From VAZQ01 sp963841705 (GTDB lineage Bacteria; Pseudomonadota; Alphaproteobacteria; Rhizobiales; Xanthobacteraceae), in NCBI GenBank assembly GCA_963841705.1, contig CAWJDY010000010.1:1-64000 (forward strand): DNA of 64,000 nucleotides, written 5' to 3'. This document shows, piece after piece, positions 44,901-53,540 of the stretch. The translations under genes were made by a program, and so were the position numbers. Numbering within the stretch: position 1 is the stretch's first letter; each line of letters starts with the position of its first letter. Under the pieces are notes generated by a model. It worked only from the letters and a program-made list of their open reading frames with translations. It was not told the DNA's origin and ran no database searches.

Positions 44901-45731
44901 TCAGCGCAGTTCCGGCGCCGCCAAGGACCCGTCGCGCTCGGCCGCCGGGGCATCGCCGTCGAGCGGGATATACCAGGGGCACAGCAGGCGCTCCGCCCAG
45001 CTCACCACATAGAAGGAGACAATGCCGAAGGCCGAGAGGATGAGCAGCACACCGAACATCACCGAGGTTTTCATGGCGCCGGAGCTGGTGAGGATCAGAT
45101 AGCCGAGCCCTTTGTCGGCGCCGATGAACTCGGCGACGATAGCCCCGATCACGGCAAGCGTAATGGCAACTTTCAGGCTGCTGAAAATGTAGGGTAGCGC
45201 CCAAGGCAGCCGCACGCGCCAGAATACCCGCAGCGCGCTGGCATCGAGCGAACGGGTGAGCTCGAGAAGCTCGGCGTCCACCAATTCCATGCCGGTGGCG
45301 GTGTTGATAACGATCGGGAAAAACGCCACCGTCGCGGCCACGATCATGTTGGATTGCAGGCCATAGCCGACCCAAAGAAGCAGCAGCGGCGCGATTGCCA
45401 CTTTCGGGACGGATTGCAGCGTCAACAAAACCGGATAGATGACGCGGCGCAAAAATGGCGAGTAGACCACCAGGATCGCCAGTGGGATGCCGGCGGCGAT
45501 TGCCAGCGCAAATCCGCCGAGGACCGCCCACAAGGTCGCGAGAAAATGCGTCGGCAGGATTGCGCGTATCTCCCAGGTCTCGATTGCAATCCGGCGCGGG
45601 GACGGCAGCAACCATCGCGGCACATTGAGCAGATCACACAGCACCTGCCACGCTACGATAAGGCCGATGATGGCGAGGGCCGCCTCGCCGTATTGGCGCA
45701 CGAGTTTCCAAAATTTGGGCGAAATACTCAT
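44901..45731 (-). CDS. ABC transporter permease (SsuC/TauC/ThiX-like)
   Basis: 276 residues with about six membrane helices and the BPD_transp_1 EAA-type loop (ELTRSLDASALRVFWRVRLPWALPYIFSSLKV). It is the inner-membrane channel of an importer of the nitrate/sulfonate/taurine/pyrimidine family. Its start overlaps the stop of the ATPase gene (45728-45731), and it is last in the operon. Confidence 0.9.
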   Translation of the reverse strand: MSISPKFWKLVRQYGEAALAIIGLIVAWQVLCDLLNVPRWLLPSPRRIAIETWEIRAILPTHFLATLWAVLGGFALAIAAGIPLAILVVYSPFLRRVIYPVLLTLQSVPKVAIAPLLLLWVGYGLQSNMIVAATVAFFPIVINTATGMELVDAELLELTRSLDASALRVFWRVRLPWALPYIFSSLKVAITLAVIGAIVAEFIGADKGLGYLILTSSGAMKTSVMFGVLLILSAFGIVSFYVVSWAERLLCPWYIPLDGDAPAAERDGSLAAPELR

Positions 45732-46582
45732 CCGCGCCCCTTGCGCTCCGCGTAGATTGCACTGCGGATCGTCTGCACATGATCCTTGAACTCGGAGGTG
45801 AATTCGGTGGAAAGCATGCGCGGGCGCGGCAAGCTGATCGGCACGTCCATGACGATGCGGCCGGGACGTGAGGTCATCACGATGACGCGGTCGGCCAGCA
45901 GCACCGCCTCGTTGATGCTGTGGGTCACGAATACCACGGTCTTCTTCCGCTCAGTCCAGATACGCAGCAACTCGAAGCTCAAGTCCTCTCGGGTCATCGC
46001 ATCCAAGGCGCCGAACGGCTCGTCCATCAGCAGCATCTCGGGGTCGTAGATCAACGCCCGACAGATCGATACGCGCTGTTGCATGCCTCCGGACAATTCG
46101 CTCGGCAGCGCGTGCTCGAAACCATTCAGACCGACTAGTTCGATGAGGCTTTTCGCTGCGTCGCGGTAGGCGGCAACCGGCCAGCCGAGCATTTGGATCG
46201 GGAAGAGCACGTTGTCGAATACGGAGCGCCAGGGAAGCAGGACCGGCCGCTGGAAAACCATGCCTATCTTGCGGGACGGCCGCTGCAGGCGCCGACCCAC
46301 CAGCCTCACCTCGCCGGCGGACGGCGGCGTAATGCCGCCGATCAGCTTCAAGAGCGTACTCTTGCCGCAACCGCTCGGCCCTACCACGGTGACGAACTCA
46401 TCGCGCGGGATCGCGAGCGTCATGTCGCGCAAGGCGACGACCTCAGCCCCGGCGCGGGTTGTGAAGCGCTTCTCGACGCCGAGCAGCGAAACCAGTGGCG
46501 TCCGGTCGGAAGCTGACGTGACCGCATCCGTCGGCCGCGGAAGAAGTTGCTGCGCCGCAATGTCGTGCTGGACCCATTGCAT
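45728..46582 (-). CDS. ABC transporter ATP-binding protein (SsuB/TauB/ThiZ-like)
   Basis: 284 residues. Walker A is GPSGCGKSTLLKLIGG, the signature is LSGGMQQRVSICRAL, Walker B is MLLMDEPFGALD, and the switch His is in VFVTHSINEAV. The N-terminal ~30 residues are an extension. It energises the importer encoded with it: 21 bp after the binding-protein gene and overlapping the permease gene by 4 bp. Confidence 0.93.
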   Translation of the reverse strand: MQWVQHDIAAQQLLPRPTDAVTSASDRTPLVSLLGVEKRFTTRAGAEVVALRDMTLAIPRDEFVTVVGPSGCGKSTLLKLIGGITPPSAGEVRLVGRRLQRPSRKIGMVFQRPVLLPWRSVFDNVLFPIQMLGWPVAAYRDAAKSLIELVGLNGFEHALPSELSGGMQQRVSICRALIYDPEMLLMDEPFGALDAMTREDLSFELLRIWTERKKTVVFVTHSINEAVLLADRVIVMTSRPGRIVMDVPISLPRPRMLSTEFTSEFKDHVQTIRSAIYAERKGRG

Positions 46583-46603
46583 CGCACGTCCGATCCGAGG
46601 CGC

Positions 46604-47629
46604 TCACTTGCCGGAAGGGACAATTGGCGTCGCCGGGAGGAAATCGGCGCTGTAGATTTCCTCAACCGGGGCGAAGCGCTTCAATGAGAGCGCGCCGGTA
46701 ATGATGTCGCGGGTCTTCTCCATTCTCGCCCGGTCGATGTGACCAAGGCCTGTTCTGTGAATCTCGTCGGTCGCGTCGACCTCACGCATAGCAAGCAGCT
46801 CGTCCGTGGCCGCGTCCGCCGCGACCTCCGGGTTGGTCCTGCGCATGATCGCAATCGCCTCGTCGGAATGGTCGAAGGCATAGGCGACGCCGCGCAGCGA
46901 TGCCTTCACAAAGCGCCGGACAAGATCCGGCTTGTTCTGCATCGTCGCCGGCTGGGTGAGAATGGCATTGCCATAACCTTCGAGACGGAAGTCCGAGTAG
47001 CGCATCGTGAGCGCGGTCTTTCCCTGCTCGGCGGCAATCCGGCGGAACTTGCCGATGTTGATGCTCTGCTCAAGCACGGCGTCAACCTGGCCCGACATCA
47101 GCATCGGCAGGAAGTTGGCCCCGTCCACGACGACTTCGCGGATCTTGCTGCGCTCGATGTCGTTGGCTTTGAGGAATCCGGGAAACATGTTGACCGAGGC
47201 GCCGGAGGCCGATCGGCCGATCTTGCGGCCCTCCAGGTCCTTCGGACTCTTGATGCCGGATTCGGCCAAATAGATGATGCCCAGAGTTGCCCGATCGTAG
47301 ATCATTGCCACGATACGGACCGGCACGTCTTCGTTGGCCTGAGCGGCGATGATCGCGCCGGTATCGGCGAGACCGAAACTCGCGGTGCCGGTGGCGACCC
47401 GCTTGACCGTATCGCCTGAGCCGAAGCCGCGCGACAGCGTCACGTCCAATCCGGCCTCGCCGTAATAGCCTTTCTCCTGGGCCACGAAGTAGCCGGCGTG
47501 GGTGCCGTTGACGACCCAGTCCAGCGCAAAACCGACGGCGTCGCCAGCAGCGGCAGGGAGGGCAATCACCATGCTGAGAGATGCCGCGCCGAGTGCGGCC
47601 GCGATACGCCTAGGACTGCAGCTTGGCAT
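46604..47629 (-). CDS. NMT1/THI5-type ABC substrate-binding protein
   Basis: 341 residues with a signal peptide ending near AAAGDA. FALDWVVNGTHAGYFVAQEKG and GLDVTLSRGFGSGDTVKRVA match the NMT1/THI5-like fold, used for thiamine pyrimidine precursors (ThiY), riboflavin, nitrate or sulfonates. The DWxxNxxHAGxxVAQEKGYY pattern leans toward a ThiY/RibY-like ligand, but no TPP or FMN riboswitch is visible upstream, so the substrate is open. AGGAGGAG precedes the ATG. Confidence 0.85.
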   Translation of the reverse strand: MPSCSPRRIAAALGAASLSMVIALPAAAGDAVGFALDWVVNGTHAGYFVAQEKGYYGEAGLDVTLSRGFGSGDTVKRVATGTASFGLADTGAIIAAQANEDVPVRIVAMIYDRATLGIIYLAESGIKSPKDLEGRKIGRSASGASVNMFPGFLKANDIERSKIREVVVDGANFLPMLMSGQVDAVLEQSINIGKFRRIAAEQGKTALTMRYSDFRLEGYGNAILTQPATMQNKPDLVRRFVKASLRGVAYAFDHSDEAIAIMRRTNPEVAADAATDELLAMREVDATDEIHRTGLGHIDRARMEKTRDIITGALSLKRFAPVEEIYSADFLPATPIVPSGK

Positions 47630-47794
47630 GATCTCCTCCTGCTTGTTCCGCCGGGGTGCTGATTGGCACGGGCTTGTGATCCGATCGCAGGATAACGAAG
47701 GCGCCGGCGATCGGCTACTTCGGAATCGTCGCCGCTATGTAATCCGCCGGGCGGCAGGTTACGGCAGCCAAGTCGGCTTCGCCGGATCGGCTCG

Positions 47795-48114
47795 CTAATC
47801 CCCTACCTGGCTTATAAAATAAACATGGCCCGGCGCCGCGATCCAGGTGCGTAGGAAAGCACGCCGCGCCGCCGGAAAGACGGTTGCGTCGTCCTGCTCA
47901 AGTCGAACGGCACATTCGACAGCGGAACATTTTCCGATGGCGCGCGCAGGCCCGCCGCCACGCCGCCATAGCGGATGTTGTTGTAGGCGAACTCGAACCC
48001 GGATTTGCGGTAGTTGCCCTGCTGGGCGACGCCGCCGTCGAGCCCGATCGTGCGAGCCGATCGAACAAGACGAGAAAGCGATCGAATTCCTTCTTGGCGG
48101 GGGCGAGCATTCAT
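47795..48114 (-). pseudogene. GNAT acetyltransferase C-terminal remnant
   Basis: On the minus strand TIGLDGGVAQQGNYRKSGFEF then AYNNIRYGG is followed, after a frameshift near 47900, by FPAARRAFLRTWIAAPGHV. This is the conserved middle of a GNAT family (GLDGVVxQQxNYRKSGFxxAxRN). The N-terminal acetyl-CoA site is missing and the C-terminus is cut. Not functional. Confidence 0.7.
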
Positions 48115-48173
48115 CTTCTCCTCTCCTCTTAGGTCTATCGGTTCGCTCCAGTTGTCGTATCGAGCTGCGTTGC

Positions 48174-48896
48174 TTATCCCGTCGTGGCGGCAGCATCGGC
48201 TTTTGCCGCAACCACGCCGACGCCATGCCGATAAACAAGCTCGGCACCTTTCCAGCCGGTCACAAGCAGCGGGATCATGGAAACCACGAGTAATCCGGTG
48301 AGAGCGTAAGGCACGCGCTCGTTTTGCCATGCACTCCAGCCCGCCCACAGGGCTGCCGCCCACCAGACGATTGCAGTGGCGATCGCCCAATTGCGGTGGT
48401 CCACCATGGGCGCCGTCTGCGTCTCGCTGTGCGGGACACTGAGGAATGCCTGAATGCCCGCCGCAACGGTGAAGATGGTGACAATGGCCCCAAGCCAGAG
48501 ATTGACCCGCGCTGCAATCAGCGCGGCACTGCTCCAACGGCTCTTCGCCATCGCGACCTGCACCGCAAAGAGCAGCGCTGCGGCGAGCGCCGTCTCGTAA
48601 GTCTTCTGATCGCCCGCGAGGTCCGCCTCGCGCGCACGCGCCATGTCTGTCCGAAGAGTCGCCGTCAGCTCTGGGGAAATTTCCCCGAGCTTGCTTTCCG
48701 CCTCGGCGATCGATCGAGGCGTCGGCTGCCGGTTGCGAAGCGCCGCCGAGCTTTCAGCCGCGGACGGGCCGGCAGCGGCATTGGCTGCGAGCTTGGCATC
48801 GATCGGCGCCTGCACCTGCGCGATTTGTTGCGTGCAAGGCCCGGCGGCACTCGCAATTGTTGATAGGGCGAGTGCCGCAACGGTGGGCACGAGCAA
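48174..48896 (-). CDS. DUF2231-type membrane protein with N-terminal secreted extension
   Basis: 240 residues. A signal peptide is followed by a polar region (CTQQIAQVQAPIDAKLAANA... to ~85) and then about four membrane helices. MVDHRNWAIATAIVWWAAAL and GWKGAELVYRHGVGV are DUF2231 hallmarks. The start is uncertain: TTG 48896 or GTG 48890, with a stop 8 codons upstream. Membership of DUF2231 suggests an inner-membrane protein often linked with haem or redox genes; no function is established here. Confidence 0.65.
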   Translation of the reverse strand: MLVPTVAALALSTIASAAGPCTQQIAQVQAPIDAKLAANAAAGPSAAESSAALRNRQPTPRSIAEAESKLGEISPELTATLRTDMARAREADLAGDQKTYETALAAALLFAVQVAMAKSRWSSAALIAARVNLWLGAIVTIFTVAAGIQAFLSVPHSETQTAPMVDHRNWAIATAIVWWAAALWAGWSAWQNERVPYALTGLLVVSMIPLLVTGWKGAELVYRHGVGVVAAKADAAATTG

Positions 48897-48909
48897 TCGC
48901 CGTAGCCGC

Positions 48910-49026
48910 TTATTCGATCACATTGTCGGCAGCCAGAAGCAGGCCAGGCGGCACGTCAAGGCCGAGCGTTCTGGCTGTTTGGACGTTGATGGCAAACTCG
49001 AAGTTGGTCGACTGCACATCTATCCC
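48910..49026 (-). pseudogene. C-terminal remnant of an ABC_sub_bind (PF04392-like) substrate-binding protein
   Basis: The minus strand reads IDVQSTNFEFAINVQTARTL then GLDVPPGLLLAADNVIE and a stop at 48910. This is the near-invariant end of ABC_sub_bind proteins common in Bradyrhizobium. Upstream similarity ends abruptly where the truncated histidine kinase gene begins on the other strand, so one recombination may have broken both. Confidence 0.75.
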
Positions 49027-49034
49027 GTTCCTAT

Positions 49035-50282
49035 GTGTTGCAGGCTGCGAGCGACGCGTCCCCGAGCTTTGCATTCTCTTTGCTCTCTGCCGGCGAAACC
49101 GCTGAGTTGGGTCAGGAAGACCCACCTGGGCTAGGCGACATTCTATTACACGACGTCACTCACCGTCTTGGGCCGGAGCTGAAACCATTCGTGTTATCCT
49201 CTTCTTCGGCCTTCCGGGCCAAGACCTTGAAGCCTCGTCACCGGAGGCTTGCCGTCATCCTTCACGACGGAAGCGCCGTCGTCGCAACGATCCCGATCGA
49301 GAGGTTTACCAACGGCGGCCCTCCACCCCTCGTGCTGTTCTCTGCTTCAGTCGGTCTCATAGCGACGATGTTGACGGTCCTTCTATGGTGGGGAGCCCGG
49401 GCCCTCACCGCTCCGCTCGCTCGATTTGCCAGCGCGGCCGGGGAGTTCTCATTGGATCGGGACCCATTGCCGCTTTCCGAGGATAGCGGACCCGATGAAG
49501 TCAGAACTGCCTCTCGCGCGTTGAATCGAATGCAGGCGCGCATTCGTAGCATGATCGAGAATCGCACGCGTATGTTGGCGGCGGTGAGCCACGATCTGCG
49601 TACGCCCATTACACGCATGCGTCTGCGCGCAGAGTTCATCGATCAAGACGACACGCGGCGCCAGATGGTCGCCGACCTGGACCAGATGGACAGAATGGTG
49701 CACGCTGCGCTTTCTTATCTGCGCGATGGCGCTTCTTCCCATTGCCGGGAGCTCATCGACATCGCAACTTTAATGCAGACGATCTGCAACGATTTCTCCG
49801 ATCTCGGCGGAGCGGTAGTGTACGAGGGGCCTGGCCGCTTATTGGCCTGTGGTAATAGTGATGAGCTCCAACGAGCTGTTACGAATCTGGTGGATAATGC
49901 TCTGAAGCACGGCGGGAACTGCGCGAAAGTCCGGCTGCAGGCGCTCTCCGAGAGCGAGATCGTAATCGATGTGCTCGATGAAGGGCCGGGTATTCCAGAC
50001 GAACGCAAAAAGGCCATGCTCGAGCCTTTCGCGCGCGGCGACTCAGCTCGCCGTCTGAATGAGAGTACAGGAGGGTTTGGACTCGGCTTGGCAATTGTGA
50101 AAGCGGCAGCTGAGGCGCACGGCGGAGAATTGCTGCTCCTTGATGCACGGCCGTGCGGATTGCATGCCCAGCTGCAATTACCGGTAGGAGCCGAGCGCAC
50201 GTGCTCCAGCCAATGCTATACTGAAAGGGAGGTAGAGGCCGAGGGTAATTATTCCCGGGAGATGCCGCCACGGCGAAAGTAG
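49035..50282 (+). CDS. EnvZ-like sensor histidine kinase, N-terminally truncated
   Basis: 415 residues. A periplasmic-like part (1-~98), one membrane helix (LVLFSASVGLIATMLTVLLW), HAMP, HisKA with phospho-His in AAVSHDLRTPITRMRLR, and HATPase (NLVDNALKHGG, GGFGLGLAIVKAAAE). The first membrane helix expected in this class is missing, and the GTG at 49035 lies where the ABC remnant ends, so the 5' end appears lost. No response regulator is next to it. It may be a non-functional relic, though the kinase core is intact. The C-terminus carries an unusual ~25-residue polar tail. Confidence 0.6.
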   Translation: MLQAASDASPSFAFSLLSAGETAELGQEDPPGLGDILLHDVTHRLGPELKPFVLSSSSAFRAKTLKPRHRRLAVILHDGSAVVATIPIERFTNGGPPPLVLFSASVGLIATMLTVLLWWGARALTAPLARFASAAGEFSLDRDPLPLSEDSGPDEVRTASRALNRMQARIRSMIENRTRMLAAVSHDLRTPITRMRLRAEFIDQDDTRRQMVADLDQMDRMVHAALSYLRDGASSHCRELIDIATLMQTICNDFSDLGGAVVYEGPGRLLACGNSDELQRAVTNLVDNALKHGGNCAKVRLQALSESEIVIDVLDEGPGIPDERKKAMLEPFARGDSARRLNESTGGFGLGLAIVKAAAEAHGGELLLLDARPCGLHAQLQLPVGAERTCSSQCYTEREVEAEGNYSREMPPRRK

Positions 50283-50317
50283 GTTTGCGCGTCCACCCGT
50301 GGGCGCGGCTCGACGCG

Positions 50318-50605
50318 ATGACCGAAGACGAGGTCGTGGCTGCCGCACTGTCTGACCCGGACGCGCAGCCTCTCACCCCCGAGCAACTGGCGAGAATGCG
50401 CCGCGTATCCCGCGTCAAGGTGCTGCGACAACGTCTCGGAATGACGCAGGCGGAATTTGCTGAAGCCTTCCACTTGCCTATCACGACTTTGCGTGATTGG
50501 GAGCAGTACCGCAGCACCCCAGACGCGCCAGCTCGCGCGTTGTTGTTGGCCATCGAACGCGATCCAGAGGTCATCCGGCGACTCCTCGCGGATAGGGCGG
50601 CGTAG
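50318..50605 (+). CDS. XRE/HTH antitoxin-like regulator
   Basis: 95 residues from ATG 50318 (TTG 50285 also in frame). LRQRLGMTQAEFAEAFHLPITTLRDWEQ is a clear helix-turn-helix of the kind found in HigA-, BrnA- or MqsA-like antitoxins and autoregulators. No toxin gene lies upstream or downstream: the kinase precedes it by 35 bp and a repeat follows. It may be an orphan antitoxin or a solitary regulator. Confidence 0.7.
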   Translation: MTEDEVVAAALSDPDAQPLTPEQLARMRRVSRVKVLRQRLGMTQAEFAEAFHLPITTLRDWEQYRSTPDAPARALLLAIERDPEVIRRLLADRAA

Positions 50606-50781
50606 TATCGGCGACATGACCGCTGGGTCAAAACCGGAATCGCTCTCCAGCGGTCGCATGTCAGCTTCCACCAGCTGCTGACATCCGCTCGCGCGATGAT
50701 TACTCCGCCTCCGCTTCCGCTGTGTGGCCGCGCCGGGCGAGGAGCGTTAACTTAACTTAAGCTGCAATCGCCAATCTCTCA
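50606..50781. other. Intergenic, leading into a palindromic repeat
   Basis: No gene seen; the region up to 51038 otherwise contains the repeat element at 50782-50901 and then the leader of the Do-protease gene. Confidence 0.4.
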
Positions 50782-50901
50782 GTTGTCATGCCCCGCTTTA
50801 AGCGAGGCATCCTGTAATTCCGGGGCGGCCGGGTGAGGCAACCGTGCCAAATTCAACTTTTCCTGATTACTGGATCGTCCGCATACGCGGACGATGACAA
50901 C
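50782..50901. repeat. 120-bp composite palindromic repeat
   Basis: The ends are inverted (GTTGTCAT at 50782-50789 and ATGACAAC at 50894-50901). Inside are two hairpins, GCCCCGC/GCGAGGC near 50790-50808 and CGTCCGC/GCGGACG near 50877-50893, with ATTCCGGGGC between. The pattern is that of Bradyrhizobium intergenic palindromes and shares ATTCCGGGG with the element inside rpe. Confidence 0.6.
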
Positions 50902-51038
50902 CGCGAGCATGGTGGCGGATCCGCGGAAGATTTCCAAAGTTTAATTCCGCCGCCACATCCCAGTAAGGCGATGGCCGGCATTAAGCCGCGCCAAGAGCGG
51001 CACTCTGATGCCGGCCATTCAACCAAAGGTGAATCACT

Positions 51039-52571
51039 GTGACCAACCTCCCTGCTGTTAACAAGCCGCGACGCGTTCTCTCCGCGCGCCGCATCGTGCT
51101 CTTAGCGACCATCTCCGGCCTTGCCGCGGGAGCGGCGCTCGCCGGCTCCGGGCTGCAGGTGCAGCTCCCGCATTTCTCTTCCGTCCAGGCCGCCGAAAGC
51201 GCGCGGCATATGCCGAGCTTCGCCGATGTCGTGGAGAAGGTGAAGCCGGCCGTGATCTCGGTGCGCGTCAAGAGCGATGCCGGCGCCAAGATGATGAGCT
51301 TCGACGACGAGCGGCCGTCTGCGCCGGACTCGCGGATGGATCGTTTCTTCCGCCGCTTCGGCATGCCGTTCGGCAATGAGACCCCGGACAATCAGCGCCA
51401 GCCGCGCAATGGTCCGGTTGTCGGTGAGGGCTCAGGCTTCTTCATTAGCGCCGACGGCTATGCCGTGACCAACAACCACGTGGTCGACAAGGCAAAGACA
51501 GTGGAGATCACGACCGACGGCGGCAAGACCTACAACGCCAAGGTGATCGGCACCGATCCGCGCACCGACATCGCGTTGATCAAGGTCGACGGCCGCAGCG
51601 ACTTCCCGTTTGTGAAGCTCGCCGAGAGCTCTCCCCGCGTCGGCGACTGGGTGGTGGCGGTCGGCAACCCGTTCGGCCTCGGCGGCACCGTGACCGCCGG
51701 CATCGTGTCCGCTCGCGGCCGCGATATCGGCGCCGGTCCCTATGACGACTTCATCCAGATCGACGCCTCGGTCAACAAAGGCAATTCCGGCGGCCCGACC
51801 TTCGACATGGACGGCAACGTCATCGGGGTCAACACCGCGATCTTCTCCCCCTCCGGCGGCTCGGTCGGCATTGCCTTCGACATTCCCTCCGACACGGTGA
51901 AGACGGTCGTCGCCCAGCTCAAGGACAAGGGCGTGGTCAGCCGCGGCTGGATCGGCGTGCAGATCCAGCCGGTCACCACCGCGATTGCCGAGAGCCTCGG
52001 CCTGAAGGCGAGCGAGGGCGCGCTGGTGGCGGAGCCGCAGGCGGACAGCCCTGCCGCCAAGGCCGGGATCGAGGCCGGAGACGTGATCACCGCGGTCAAC
52101 GGGCATGCGGTCAAGGACGCCCGCGACCTCGCGCGGCAGATCGGCGCCATGGCGCCGGGCAGCGAGGCGAAGCTCAGCGTCTGGCGCAAGGGCGAGGAGA
52201 AGAGCTTCACGCTCACCTTGGGCGAGCTGCCGAAGGAGCGGGATGCGCGCGCAACGCCTGCACCCAACTCCAAGCCGGCCGGCACCGACGTGCCAAAGCT
52301 CGGCTTGATGCTCGCCCCGGCCGGGCAGGTTGCCGGCAGTGGCGCCGAAGGGGTTGTCGTCACCGAGGTCGACCCCAACGGAATTGCTTCCGAGCACGGC
52401 TTCAAGGCGGGCGACGTCATCCTCGACGTCGGCGGCAAGAAGGTCAGCAAGCCGGAGGACGTGCGCACCGCCATTGCCGACGCGCACAAGGACGGCAAAC
52501 ACGCGGTGTTGATGCGGGTGAAGTCGGACGACGCGACCAGGTTTGTCGCCGTTCCCCTCGGCCGCGCCTGA
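51039..52571 (+). CDS. Do-family periplasmic serine protease (DegP/HtrA-like)
   Basis: 510 residues with an N-terminal membrane/signal segment (RRIVLLATISGLAAGAALA). The trypsin-like domain has the triad His147 (VTNNHVVD), Asp177 (RTDIALIKV) and Ser250 (NKGNSGGP). Two PDZ domains follow (~290-385 and ~415-505). It degrades or refolds misfolded envelope proteins. GTG 51039 follows AAAGGTGA. Proline/alanine-rich linkers separate the PDZ domains. A palindromic repeat lies 100 bp after the gene. Confidence 0.95.
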   Translation: MTNLPAVNKPRRVLSARRIVLLATISGLAAGAALAGSGLQVQLPHFSSVQAAESARHMPSFADVVEKVKPAVISVRVKSDAGAKMMSFDDERPSAPDSRMDRFFRRFGMPFGNETPDNQRQPRNGPVVGEGSGFFISADGYAVTNNHVVDKAKTVEITTDGGKTYNAKVIGTDPRTDIALIKVDGRSDFPFVKLAESSPRVGDWVVAVGNPFGLGGTVTAGIVSARGRDIGAGPYDDFIQIDASVNKGNSGGPTFDMDGNVIGVNTAIFSPSGGSVGIAFDIPSDTVKTVVAQLKDKGVVSRGWIGVQIQPVTTAIAESLGLKASEGALVAEPQADSPAAKAGIEAGDVITAVNGHAVKDARDLARQIGAMAPGSEAKLSVWRKGEEKSFTLTLGELPKERDARATPAPNSKPAGTDVPKLGLMLAPAGQVAGSGAEGVVVTEVDPNGIASEHGFKAGDVILDVGGKKVSKPEDVRTAIADAHKDGKHAVLMRVKSDDATRFVAVPLGRA

Positions 52572-52671
52572 GACGGGTCGGCTCCGCCCCCCTTTCGTGT
52601 CCCGGCCGAGTGCGGTCGGGCCCATCTAGCCCGAACGCACGAGAGTCGGGACACGCGGTGGTCGGTGCCCG

Positions 52672-52700
52672 CAGGGGGCGGGTTTGAAACCCGCCCCTAC
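52672..52700. repeat. GGGGCGGGTTTGAAACCCGCC palindrome, copy 1 (imperfect)
   Basis: A hairpin-forming palindrome about 100 bp downstream of the Do-protease gene. Its right arm, AAACCCGCCCCTAC, is identical to that of copy 2 at 56699-56727, while the left arm differs by a base change and one extra G. Both copies lie downstream of plus-strand genes and may act as transcript-end hairpins. Confidence 0.7.
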
Positions 52701-52816
52701 AGCTGCCGGCGCAGCGGTAACGGCGTGAGCATGTGACGAAGTGCGGCCCCTGTGCGTTGATCACTTGAGCGCTCCTGCCGCGGCAAAGCCCGAATGGCGC
52801 CCCTAGTTCAGTTCCC

Positions 52817-52996
52817 ATGCGTCACCAGCTGAACATCGACCTGGTCTTCCCGATGAAGGACGAGGTTTCCGCCGCGCTGATGTGTCTCAAGGCGGAATTG
52901 CTGCTTGAGGCTGGGGTCATCGATGCCGACGAGATGAGCGCCGTCATCGAGCGCGCCGCCGCACTCCTGGACCGGTTGGCGAGGGAAGCGGCATAG
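52817..52996 (+). CDS. Small helical hypothetical protein (59 residues)
   Basis: A frame from ATG 52817 encodes MRHQLNIDLVFPMKDEVSAA and continues with a leucine/alanine-rich, likely helical segment (LLLEAGVIDADEMSAVIERA). Codon use (G/C-rich third positions) looks coding. The surrounding DNA is repeat-rich and no strong ribosome site was seen, so it remains tentative. Confidence 0.45.
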   Translation: MRHQLNIDLVFPMKDEVSAALMCLKAELLLEAGVIDADEMSAVIERAAALLDRLAREAA

Positions 52997-53540
52997 GTTC
53001 GCATTTTTCCTGATTTGTCATCAGCAGCAGCGCAGCAAACGCGGTCTGTTCCCTCTCCCCGTTCTTACAATCGAACTCAGGTTTACCTGAGTTCGATCGC
53101 ATTCATGATTGGCCCAAGTCGGATAAATCCGAATTCGGCTGAGAGGGTTAGGGTGAGGGGCGGAGGCGCAGGTTCTGATTGACTTCTTGCGCGCGTGCCG
53201 GTATGAACGAAACATGAACATACCCTGCCAACTCTGCTCCCGGTTCGCTCCAGCGCCCCGGCTGCTTGGACCTCCCCCGCAACCCGCAAAACGGACCCGA
53301 GCCAATTTTCGGCCAAACGAACCCGAGGCAGTTTCGTTTCGAACTCTCGCCGAACGAACCCGGGCCTGGACGTTTTCGCCGTTTTGCGCAAACGAAGCCA
53401 ATTTGCGCAAACGAAGCCAATTGGGAAAACGTAATGGAAACAATGTTTGAATATGAACGACACAACCAATGAGGATATTTTTTGTCTTTACTCTCACTGA
53501 TTGAGGAGAGCGGACTCCGGGCTGCCGTCCAAGTCACGGT
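52997..53540. repeat. Intergenic repeat cluster
   Basis: About 540 bp without a gene. It contains a half-element CCCTCTCCCCGTTCTTAC (53051-53068) and a perfect palindrome with 13-bp arms, ATCGAACTCAGGT (53070-53082) and ACCTGAGTTCGAT (53085-53097). There is also an exact tandem pair of the 19-mer TTTGCGCAAACGAAGCCAA (53383-53401 and 53402-53420). Translated frames here are repeat-derived. Confidence 0.6.

Noticed and set aside
47630..47800. TPP or other thiamine-responsive riboswitch before the NMT1/THI5-like importer
   Set aside because: No CTGAGA-type core or the other conserved THI blocks on the minus strand.
53083..53537. Overlapping small frames on both strands at 53083-53537
   Set aside because: They are translations of short repeats rather than genes.
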